NCBI GenBank assembly: GCA_022828595.1
Contig: JAKGHH010000008.1
Span: 23,924,378 to 23,988,377, forward strand
DNA length: 64,000 nucleotides
Direction: 5' to 3'
From: Nelumbo lutea
Taxonomy: Eukaryota; Streptophyta; Magnoliopsida; Proteales; Nelumbonaceae
Shown here: positions 53,938 to 64,000 of the stretch, in pieces
How positions within the stretch are numbered: the first letter of the stretch is position 1
Layout: the number at the start of each line of letters is the position of its first letter
Notes under the pieces: model-generated
The model's input: the letters and a program-made list of their open reading frames with translations, nothing else
Database searches by the model: none
What the model was told of the DNA's origin: nothing
Position numbers and translations under genes: made by a program

Positions 53938-55553
53938 ATTTTTATGTGTTTCCTAGAAAATCACATCATGAAAATCAAACAAAAACGAAATATTAATACA
54001 AGGAAACAACTGATAGCATACAACAAAATCAAAAGAAAATACACTGCTTTGTGACTGTTACCAGAACTTCTTTAATGCAGTAACTGCCATGAGTTCATAG
54101 AAAGAACTAGTAAGAAAGAAGAGAATACTCTCTTATATATAAAACCTGCAATGCTTAGAGAAGTAGAAATGTCACCTAACCAAAATTATCAAAATTATTA
54201 TTATGCCGAATAGAAGCTTTCATCATGTTCTCCATTCCAAAAAAATTATTGTATCGTGTTCTACTTTACAAAAAATTCAAGTCTGGATGTGCACCCCAGA
54301 AACAGAATATGTTGTACATGCTTTGAACCTTGGTGCTTCTATTTATGTTGTCCTAGTGCCCTTTCTTGTAAACCCTTTATCTTTCGTTCTCGTTCCAATT
54401 TATTTTCTGGAAGGAATCAAGACATGAGCTTTGCTCTGCACCATAGATAGATTATTTTAGATACATATTATCTTGGTGAGTCAACACTTTATGCTGCAAG
54501 CACATGAACCATTATGGATGATTTTAGAGATAACAGTATGAAAATCATACTCATTAAAGGTTTTGGTCTTATTGGCATAAAAATGTACTGATGAGAGGAT
54601 GTTCTCTTTCCAATTTAGTGATATCATTATACCAATAACATATATTTGGAAGGCAGAATAAGAATGATAGACCTTTACATTGTATAACTTGACAATTACA
54701 TGGCTACATATATAATAGTCAAAGGTTAACTTTAAGAAACCGTATAGAAAAATAGCTAGGATCACAATAGACTTGACTATTGGAAGGAACAACAATATTT
54801 CTACATATCTTCTTAATTTACTAGAAATGGATAATCATTCTAGCATTCTTGAGGAATCCAAAGGATCTTGAAACAGTGTAAAACAAAAGAGAAACCACCC
54901 TGCTTCTTGAAACAGTGTAAAACAAGAAAAATAGTTGCATTATAGAATAACAAGTATTATCAAACCTCATGTGAAAGGAGTCAGCATCTGCTGTGCTTGA
55001 TGGCTGTGCTAAAGGCTGTTAAACCAAGAAAAATGCATGTTCCATGTCAACCATTAAGTATATATGCCCCACATGGGGTATCCTCAAGCCCCATGTGAAA
55101 GGAGTCAGGATCTGCTGTGCTAAAGGCTGTTAAACCAAGAAAAATATCCCATTCCAGCCATCAAGTATATATGCCCCACAATTATTGCAATCTTTCAACT
55201 AGCATGCATAGCTGCATGCGGTGTTATCATTGGTTAAACAGCCTTTAATATAACCATCAATTGCAGCTAATTAATTCAGATTCATGTCCAAGAACTTACT
55301 TGAAACCCAATTGATTAGTCGAGAAAAATGACTTCTTATATCTCATTTTTTAGACAATCTTGGAAAATACAAAAGAAAAACAGAAATTAAGAAAACTAAT
55401 ATTTTGATGCTGATCACTTATTATCTTAAGAACTAACAAATTCCCTTAATTGACAATTTTTTTAAGACTTCCCCCATGCCTGACCTCCAAGTTTGATCAC
55501 TTTCTTTAGCCATCGTTTTCATCTTCTTGCTTCAGATTAGAGCTCACCTTTAA

Positions 55554-55690
55554 GACTTGTTTGGTTTGATAGGAAATAAGAGAGAAACTGAAAGTCAAGG
55601 GGAAGTTATTATGGAATTTTGTGAAGTTTCTTAGGAACTTTTAGATAACATTTTGTTTATACCATTTTATCTATCAAACCAAACATAGCC
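55554..55690. mobile_element. Small MITE present in both duplication copies (B)
   Basis: Counterpart of 37291-37427: GACTTGTTTGGTTTGATAGG ... ATCTATCAAACCAAACATAGCC. Confidence 0.82.
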
Positions 55691-56235
55691 GTATTGCCAC
55701 TTTTGGGACAATTTAAGGGCTTGCACATATTCATGTTCATATATAAGAAAGAAAGAGATATTGTTGTTGAAACACTAGTTAATACCAAGCTCCTAGTAAC
55801 CAAAAATGAAATTCCAAGCTCTTGAGATTTGAACATGTGGATGGTGATTTATATCAGTTCAATGACATTCATAACAACCGTAGGATGATCATGTTAGTTC
55901 CCATTTTCTAAGAGAGCACACAACTAGTTACTTGCATTTATCTAGATTTCCTCATATGGCAGATTCTGTTCTTCAAAAACTGGTGCTTGATCATTTAATA
56001 ATGAACAAATTCTTGTTTATTTCCAGAAGTAGCTCAACTTAAACAATTTAGAGAATAATACTACTTGCTTAAAAAGAATGGATGTTAACTAAGAAAGAGG
56101 TAACTCTGTTTTTAAAATTAACTTTATATCTTCAGAATTCAGTTAGTAAAACGATTACTCATACTAACTCTGCTCCACATATATATTTTAATATTATAAA
56201 CTTGTTGTGGATTTGAAGGTTGTTTGCCATAATAA

Positions 56236-56867
56236 TAAGCAGGTAGAGGAATATATGGATGACATTCCTTTCTTTTTATCTTCTTGTTCATTTGTTAGGT
56301 ACAATAAATAATGGATAACAAATAAAAAAGGAATGTGAGGAAAGAAAAAGAATATAAAAAAGCATAGATATATTATATCCATCAGAAGTATACTCTATAA
56401 ATTAAAAGCTACAAGTATTTAATAAACAAATATGGTTAGTGGGGCATGAAATAGACATTAGTACAGAAGTCTACAATGACACAAAGATGTATCAAGAAAA
56501 CCTTACCAGTGTAAAAGCTTAGGATGGTTCCCAAAACCCGTAAAACCTTTAAGTATACACTGGCTACTCCATGGATGTCTAATTCAAAACATAAAATGTA
56601 CACTTTAGAACTGAGAGGTTGAGTTTGTTTGAAGCTTAACCTTCTTCATTTACAGCAGTACAAAGTGCAAGCTTTCCTATATATACAATTAGTTTATAGA
56701 TTAAAGCATTTGAAATTAAAGAATAAAATTTTACTATTCATAAAAAAGTCATATCTGGATGATAAACAAAATTACCTCAAACAATATTTGATTGTTCGAT
56801 ATGTTAGCAACTGTTTAATCCTCCTAACAGGGGAATGATTAATTCTAGAACACTGATTTGTTGGATG
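56236..56867. other. Intergenic, nothing recognised
   Basis: AT-rich sequence beyond the duplication limit. No gene or element end supported. Confidence 0.45.
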
Positions 56868-57070
56868 CAAGGTTCAAAGTATCGATACGTATCGTGCCGG
56901 GAACTTCCCGATATGCCCTTACAGGGATTGTATTAGGTCAAACCATGGTTCAAATGGTAGTCATGACTTAAACCAACCCCTCTAAATAGGTTTTAAAAAA
57001 ATAATGAATAAAACATAAAAAGAAAACAACAATACAGGCCAATACGCCCTACCGTGTCAACCTACCTTTG
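56868..57070. repeat. Small TIR element, family 'CAAGGTTC', right end eroded
   Basis: Starts CAAGGTTCAAAGTATCGATA and shares CATGGTTCAAATGGTAGTCA, the AAACCAACCCCTCT segment and the A-rich segment with the 3631 copy. The right terminal repeat is missing or eroded (ends near CCTACCTTTG). Confidence 0.65.
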
Positions 57071-57073
57071 ATG

Positions 57074-57156
57074 GGATGGCCAAAAAGATGAACTTGATAT
57101 CTTATCAGATGGGAGGACCAAAAAGATGAACTTGATATCTTATCAGATGGGAGGGC
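57074..57156. repeat. Tandem duplication of about 41 bp
   Basis: CCAAAAAGATGAACTTGATA followed by TCTTATCAGATGGGAGG occurs twice, head to tail, with almost no change. Confidence 0.9.
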
Positions 57157-57197
57157 CTGCCTAGATTAGCGAAAACATCTGAAAAAATCGTGTCTTA

Positions 57198-57396
57198 GGT
57201 GGCGTTTGATTGCACTTTTCAGACGTCTAAATATGAAAATGTTGTTTTTCATATGCCACCTTTGTTTGATGTTGCATCTGAATTATGATCTAAAAAGTTT
57301 TTTCAAATCTGAAATTTTAAGACTAAGGTCTACCACTTAACACACTAATATGCATTTCAGACGTGGCCTAAAGTCAAAAGTACCCCTCCCCATTTG

Positions 57397-57434
<38 letters not shown>

Positions 57435-57966
57435 CTCCCCTATCTTCCCGTCACCGCCACTGCAACTTGTAGTAGCGTCGTTTGGTGAGTAATAATAATA
57501 ATAATAATGATAACAATAAGAATAAGAATAAGAATAAGACTAGTAATAATAATAACACTAATAATAACTATTATTACTTATAAATTATTTTTACTAATTA
57601 TTAATTATTAATTCTTTTAATATTTCTTATAATCATTAATTATTTTTTATTTTTAATAAATTCATTTATTTGTTAGTAATTAGTAATTATTAATTTTTTA
57701 TCTGTGTTATTTCAATACTATTTTGAGGTAAAATTTTATTTTTTATGAGATAATGCAAATTTAACTCAATATTTCCAAATAGTATGTTCTAGAGGTAAAA
57801 TAGTAAAATCAGTAAATTTCATATGGTAAAGGGGTGATCCAACACAAACAAACTTATGGATTCAGCGCCTCTAAAAAGTATAAAAGCATTTATACTTTTT
57901 TTCAAATTTTAGACAATATCTTTTTAACTTTTTAGATATGAAATTTCAGATTTATCAACTGCCACC
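57198..57966. mobile_element. PIF/Harbinger-like non-autonomous element with TTA duplication
   Basis: The inverted ends are GGTGGCGTTTGAT / ATCAACTGCCACC, with TTA on both sides (57195-57197, 57967-57969). Subterminal similarity continues (CAGACGTCTAAATATGAAAA against TTTTTAGATATGAAATTTCA). The interior holds a (CT)n run at about 57401-57432 and AAT repeats near 57489. No transposase frame. Confidence 0.75.
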
Positions 57967-57969
57967 TTA

Positions 57970-58762
57970 GTAAGAGATTCAAGCTTGCAATTATAATAAA
58001 TCTCAAAGGAGAAGAGTAAAAAATAACGAGGATAAAGGGGAATAATTGAAGCAAAGAGAAGATAACAATCAAGTCCCAAAGAAATGCCTTGTATGCAAAA
58101 TTTGTCTGACCAAAAAATGCAAATGAGACAAAAACAATGTGATTGTTTGGCATCAATGTCGTTTCTTGGAGCAGCAGCACCACATCAGCGCCACATCAGA
58201 AAAACAGTGCTCTAGGAAATGGGCTCTTGTTTGGAGACATTTTTTAAAAGAAAACGGTGCTTCAAGCCACGCCTTGGAAATCGGGAAGCCATGGCTTGGA
58301 GCAATGCCAGATTTGGCGTTTCCTGGAGTTGCAACTCGTTGCTGCCAATAGGGCGCTGAAGTTGCAGTGACATGGCATCCGATGTGTTCTTATTTGAATT
58401 GATATGGTGCATTTTGTTCTATATTTTACATTTGTCTAGAATTTATATTTATATTTACATTTATATTTTATGTAATTTTAAGTTTTTTTTCCATTTTCCT
58501 TAATTTCCTAAATTTCTTATTTTTTCTTATAGTATGTTCAACAATTGAGACCATAGGATGAAATAGATATTTTTTCCAATATTTACATAGTAGAAATATT
58601 GGATAATAGGTATCAGTGCAGAAAATATTTTAAGAAATGGATTCAATATTTAATTCAAAAGCATTAAATATAGACGGAGCAATGTTGTAGTTGTGTTGAA
58701 TTGAACAGTTATGGTGAAGCTACTTGACTTGGGTTGGAAGGACGGACTTGATAAAAGCTAGA
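57970..58762. other. 3' flank of CNL3 pseudogene
   Basis: No gene supported. The short opposing frames around 58139-58412 have no family signature. Confidence 0.45.
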
Positions 58763-61700
58763 TTAGAGGAAGCATAAAAAGTCTACGTAGGGGATGCTAG
58801 CCATCTTGGGCCAATTTTTCCCAGTCTTCTTTTTGTACGATTCCTCCAAAAGGGGACAATTTTGTAACTCCAGCGTGTGAAGCGAGGCAGGTAAACCTTC
58901 CCTTGGCAAAGATGCAAGCTTAGGCACATCTCGGATTCCCAAATATTCCAACGAGTTGAGTTTGTGAAACTCCTTGTTGTTAGGAACTCGAGAAGTCGAG
59001 ATGGAGATGATTTAAGAACCAAAGTCTTCTTTTAAGAGAGGCGGGCAACAACCACTCCTCCTCCTTTGCTTTTTCTAGAAATGACACGAGAGCCTTTGAA
59101 TCACATATGGCCAAGTCTTCCAGCGACGTCAGTTTGCTCAGACCAATACTATTGGGTAGGGTATCTAGATCATCACCGCATGCTCCTATGCAGAGTCTCT
59201 TCAGGTTCATGGGCAGACCCTTTTTTGGAAAAGTAATCAGGCGAGGGCATCCTCTTATAAACAATTCCTCGAGGGATGTCAGGTTGTTTAGTTCTTCTGG
59301 TAAAGACTCAAGATTGCTGCAACCATGGATGACAATGCTTTTCAAATTCAATGACCCTATATCCTGAAATTGCAAGAGACTAGAACACTCGTAGATCTTC
59401 AGTTCTTGGACAAATGTGAAGCTTTGAAGCAACCGAGAACTGGAAGATAATTCGACAAAATTAATATCTGCTCCCATGCGAAGTCGCTTCACTGAGGTAG
59501 GTAACCATTTCTCTTCTCCTACCATCGCTATAGAAGAAAAGATATTAGGGCATTTGTAGATGGTTAAATCTTCAAGACAAGTTAAATTGTGGAGTCCCCT
59601 CTGCAAGGATTCTAGTTTCTGGAAGGAAGCAATAGAAAGTTGTCGTAGATTAGGAGGCAAACTCAACGATACGAGAGTGGGAGCATTGTGGACTTTCAAA
59701 TCTACAAGATTTGTGAGATTATGAAGCTCCAACAAGGTTTCAAGATCAGGACAGCCCTTAATTTTCAAATGATGGAGAGAAGCCATGTACTGTATATCCA
59801 TAAGCTTGTTCCCTATACCACTACAATTTTCAATCTCTAATCTTTGAAATGATGTGAGAGGCCTAGGCTGTAAGAAATCTTGGGCTCGACGAATGCCACA
59901 AATCGAAAGGGCAACCAATTCTTGACAATTGTGCATTTTCAATGATACCAAGGATGGAAGGTGGTTTGGCAATTCTTTTAACTTGGGGCAACTGATCAAT
60001 TTAAGATCACGAAGAAGAGGGAGTTCTTGGGAATCCATGGTGGTGGTAGTATCAGTGGCAGATGATGATGTATAAGTTTGTAGATTGGAAAGCGTCAGAA
60101 TCCAATTGGGGAACCTCAAGCTAAGATAGCATTCAATATATAGATGGTATAAGTTTGTAGGCGGTTGCACACATTCAATTATTTCCTCATAATAATCAAC
60201 CGCTCTTTTTTCATTTCCTGATTCCTTTTTACTCCATCTTAACATCAAAGCCTGAAGGTGTTCCTTGCTTTTTAGATTGGCCTCCTTGGCATCCTCGGCC
60301 ATAGCTATATGCTCCAGCTTCGAAATGGAAAGGTATCCCTTAAGGTGCTTCAGATCCTTCAACTCCCGAATATTGTTGTTATAGTAGTTGTAGTTTTCCC
60401 CAACAACAAAGTCAGTCAGTGTTTGAAGATTAGTCAATCTTTCAATTCCAGGCGGCATACCATCTACCTATGTAGGCCCAAATATATGCTGGAGATTAAT
60501 TAGGTTGTGTACGCCTTCAGGTAATCTATTTGATCCCTGAGGACATAGTAAAGTTTGCAAATTGTAGAGACTACAAATCAACTCCGGTAACCATGTAATT
60601 CTAGTTCCATGCAAGCTCAAATATCATAGCAGTTTCAAGTTACCAATGGCATCTGACAACTCGTGGATGCAAGGATCAGATAAGCATAACACACGTAAAT
60701 ATTTAAATGCGCTAAATACATCCTCAAGTTGCTTTCCGTAAATCTGGAGAATTATACATTTTCCATCTCCCATATCAAATGGACTAAGTTGCAAAAATGT
60801 GCGTAGATGCTTAGCGTGGTACAGTGCATCTACTTCTACTGATCGGCGATGTGAAGCTCCAGGCAAAGATAAATGGTGAACTTTCTCCATCAAATCAAAT
60901 GACTTATTATTACTTTCCCCCAAATCCAATTGTATGCAAATCTCTTCTGAAATAGATTCTACTAGTCGTGCATCAGGTCATGTATCACAAACTTGAATTT
61001 ACTGTCATCACAGTATTGAAGAAATGACCTGGAAAATAATTCATCAAAATACTGCCCTCCTCTTTCTTCTATCTCTATCTGTTTTGTAGAGTGTATGAAG
61101 CTTCTGCCATCCACAACAACACCAGTTCTTCCTTTTCAAACCTGTAGTCTTTAGGGAAGATGGAACAATAAGTGAAACAACGCTTCAAGTGTCCAGGAAG
61201 ATGTTGATAGCTCAACCTTAGAATTAGCATCACATCCTTCTGATCTCATAATTTATCAAATACCTCATCTTTTTCCAAGATATTTCTCCACTTTTTTTCA
61301 TCAACTACAGAGCGCAGGATGCCTCCAAGTGCCTTTGCAGCAAGAGGTAAACCTTTACATCTTTTCGCGATTTCTTTACCAATTGCTTCCAATTTTGTAT
61401 TATCCAAATTATTGCTGTTAGCACCAGAAAAGGCATGATGCTGAAACATCGACCAACAATCTTCATTAGACAAACCCACCAAACTGTGTGGATCTACACT
61501 GCCCATGTTGGACGCAATTTTCATGTCTCGTGTAGTTACAATAACTTTGCTTCCTTCTTTCCCAAATTTGAAAGGGGCCTGTAGTTTATCCCAATGGCCT
61601 ATCTCCAAATTCCACACATCGTCTAAAACCAGTAAAAATCTCTTTCCGTGTAGACTTTGCTTAAGTTTATCCTGAATTGGATCAAGATGTTTAAGGTCAA

Positions 61701-62460
61701 TGTTCCTTGGTGGCCGACTCCAGAATAGCTTTTGTTATGGTTCCAACATCCACTTCTTCAAACACACAGGCCCATGCTTTGAGCTAAAAGTGATCATCAA
61801 CTTCCTTATTGTTGTATAAAAGCTGAGCAAGAGTTGTCTTGCCAACCCATTCCCACAATTGGGATTACCTCAAAAACACTTCCCCCACCAGTCCCACCTG
61901 ATAACAACAACTCAACAATCTTCTTCTGATCATCCTCTCGACTATAAACCTCTGATTTATCAACCAAGGAACTTGTTTCTCGATTCTGTGTTACTTCACT
62001 AGTAACTTTCCTCCCAACCGGAAGCACTTTTAAACCAAGTTCACCCCTTTCTTTAGCAAGTTCCTCCAATCTTTCTAAGATCTCCTTTAATTGAGATGCC
62101 ATCCCAGATTTTTTAGATATCTCCTTGATCTTATTAATAATTGGTGTAAGAGAGCGTAAAGGATTCCATACCTGGTTCGTGTCATCCTCAGTTTCTGCTT
62201 CCAGCTTGGACTGTCCAAGTTCAGTTGTGTACTTGTCCAGTAAGTCTTCAGCATCATAAATCAAAATGTTTGACATCTTCCAGCCACATCTCCACTGCAG
62301 GTCGATTTATTTGCTTTTGTTTGGCGTCGTTGACTATGGCCTATATCTTCATCAATGTCCTTCCTAGCTTCCTGAGGTCTTTCTCAACACTCAGTTGGGA
62401 TTGAAACTGTCTAACGTTTGAAGAGAAGCAAAGATAAGTGCCTCTACCACAACAGACATC
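58763..62460 (-). pseudogene. CNL3: decayed coiled-coil NB-LRR gene
   Basis: Same architecture as CNL1 and CNL2, but broken many times. The start MSVVVEALIFASLQ (62459) is followed by an early shift and stop. IYDAEDLLDKY and VEVIPIVG-type residues are legible in 61806-62276. The P-loop is destroyed by a 5-base deletion near 61840 (CNL1 reads GCCAAGCCCACCCATTCCC there; this copy reads GCCAACCCATTCCC). A stop follows in the FDLKAW motif. GSKVIVTTRD, GLPLAAKALGG and NEDCW survive in 61246-61617. The MHD region is shifted. LRRs are legible in 58980-60458, with a poly-Ser/Thr stretch near 60050. The normal C-terminus (ESYKKKTGKNWPKM) is in 58763-58951 after another shift. It cannot make a functional receptor. 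Confidence 0.93.
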
Positions 62461-63277
62461 TTCTCAGTTGTAGACTAGCAGGAGCTAAGAAGAAATCAAG
62501 TGACTCAAGGAGTATGAGTTGAAATGAATTTGTGCAGTGAAGTAAAGAAGCAAGGATCTCTCCGGTTACAACATTCCAACCAGCTCTAGATTTGATTCTT
62601 TTGTTAATCTCGTCCTTTTTCCTCTCTTGCACATTAGTCATCAACCTTGACTTCTTGTTCTATCAAATTCACCACTGTAAAATTTTATAAATAAGGCGAT
62701 TAGCCATTTCTACGATTTAAATAATCTACAATTAACAGCCCAGGACACGAAGGATCCCTTACAATTTACACCAATGGATTGGTATCATATTAAGTTAATA
62801 GTTTTGGATGAAATGATAAATTATTATCCGACAACAGAAAAAAGGACTAGGACCCCATCTGATCAGGGCCCCCTAACTCAGAGTTGCAAATAAGATCTAG
62901 TTCAAGTTATTAATTTACATGTATGAACCAACCTTTGAGATGAACCCATCCCAATTCAAGGGTAATTTCCAAAGAAATATTCCTTGCAGTTTACAAATTA
63001 CAACCAAAATATCATTCAATCATTCACTTGTTCCAAGATGGACCACTCTTAGCATAAAACAGCAACATCCTCCTTCACAAGCATCCCTTTTCCACTTTGT
63101 CCTCTCTTGCCCACTAGCTGAACCTTCCCTTTTAATCAACCAACAACAAGCCATGCGTGTTGAAACTTGATCACTCAGTAAGGCCCACTTGTTGAAACAG
63201 AGCAACTAGTGTTTTAACTTTTAATTTTTTTTTCTTAAGATTGATCTGAAAGATTAGACTACATAGCTACCGAGATT
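62461..63277. other. 5' flank of CNL3 and intergenic sequence
   Basis: Former promoter region of the pseudogene. I find no clear similarity to the CNL1 or CNL2 promoters by eye, and no other gene. Confidence 0.4.
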
Positions 63278-63450
63278 GGATTTACCCCTCACAAGCACGC
63301 CTCACACCAACCTCATAGGGCATCTTAGCTGTACATAAGTGTTGAATATCTCCCGTGGTTGATGTAATTGTTCATGGGAAGATGTTCACAATGTATAGCT
63401 ATGATGCCCTATGAGATTGGTGTGAGGCACATTCCGTGAGGAGCAAATCC
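63278..63450. repeat. Fold-back element, family 'GGATCYGCTCCTCAC'
   Basis: GGATTTACCCCTCACAAGCA pairs with GTGAGGAGCAAATCC, and CACACCAACCTCATAGGGCA pairs with TGCCCTATGAGATTGGTGTG. It is 173 bp, the same size and arms as the 26081 copy, with a diverged centre. Confidence 0.82.
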
Positions 63451-64000
63451 GAATTCCAGGACTACCCATGGCTCAACCCAATTCTAAAACTATATTGGGA
63501 TTGGATTGGACTCATTTTGGGTTGAGCAAAGCATAGTTTGGGATAAGACTACAAAGGGATCAACCCAATCCCAAACTAAGGTCTGGTTTGGTTAGCAGGA
63601 ATAGGGGTTTGGAGTCAACTGTTTGATTAACAGGAATAGGGGTCCGGTTTGCCATTCTCTATTCCCTCCCTTTCCCTTGGAATGAATCCCACTTCAGTTA
63701 AATCCAATTTCCATTCAAATTCCTGTCTGAATCAAACTAACTATAAGAATGAACTATTCTGATTCCAATTCCAAAAAAATTGATGTCGATTCTGATTCCA
63801 ATTTGGACTATGAATCAAAATACCCTAGAATTGGAGTCAAGCCTGAATTTTTAGCCCTTGAAAATCCCAACCTATGAATCTATTCCTCTGTCCCAGCCTC
63901 CCAGGCAAAAGCTAGGGATGGGTCCGCCCAAATTGCAGTACTATGATGGCTGATCCACGTTAGTATAACATATGGATCGAGTTCTCAAAATAAGCATTAG
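63451..64000. other. Intergenic, nothing recognised
   Basis: Contains GGTTTGGTTAGCAGGAATAG-type words repeated near 63590 and 63640, possibly part of a small element continuing outside the window. No gene. Confidence 0.4.

Larger units (their letters stand above)
51114..56235. repeat. Segmental duplication copy B, 3' flank of CNL3
   Basis: Collinear with 33753-37975, but longer because it contains a 'CAAGGTTC' element, a larger RNase H piece and a copy-specific insert at about 53753-53937. The TAGGGGTG-type element starting at 51268 is present but its right end is missing. The match stops near GTTTGCCATAATAATAAGC. Confidence 0.9.

Overview
This is an AT-rich piece of a flowering-plant nuclear genome. 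It carries coiled-coil NB-LRR disease-resistance genes, plant LTR retrotransposons primed by initiator tRNA-Met, LINE remnants and many small inverted-repeat transposons. I could not tie it to a species. The gene style fits a dicot or early-diverging angiosperm, but that is inference. I see no bacterial, organellar or CRISPR content.

Layout. 1-12.5 kb is intergenic, with small transposons, tandem repeats and one decayed plant-mobile-domain (PMD/MAIN-like) gene at about 5.48-6.13 kb. 12.5-16.8 kb holds CNL1, a full-length NB-LRR gene on the minus strand. 17.2-26.3 kb holds the upstream flank of CNL1 and a second, diverged copy of that flank without a CNL gene. The second copy is interrupted by a 1.9 kb inverted-repeat element carrying a piece of a PPR gene. 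28.2-33.7 kb is a broken copia gag gene split by a decayed Ty3/gypsy chromovirus. 33.75-42.4 kb holds a flank block (copy A) followed by CNL2, a second full-length NB-LRR gene. 43.6-48.0 kb is a Ty3/gypsy element with both LTRs and a perfect 5-bp target duplication; most of its pol is replaced by a segment of a host RAD5-like SNF2 helicase. 48.4-50.4 kb is a cluster of nested fold-back elements. 51.1-62.5 kb repeats the flank block (copy B) followed by CNL3, a frameshifted NB-LRR pseudogene.

How it fits together. The three CNL genes are on the same strand. CNL2 and CNL3 share the same 3' flank for over 4 kb, so they arose by duplication of a gene-plus-flank unit. One copy stayed intact and the other decayed. 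Small transposons inserted after the duplications leave matching empty sites in the sister copies, which gives a relative order of events.

The most unusual object is the retrotransposon at 43.6-48.0 kb. Its gag-protease, the captured helicase segment and the end of integrase lie in one reading frame, now broken by stops and one pair of compensating shifts. It looks like a former chimeric polyprotein gene, and it is the best candidate here for something undescribed.
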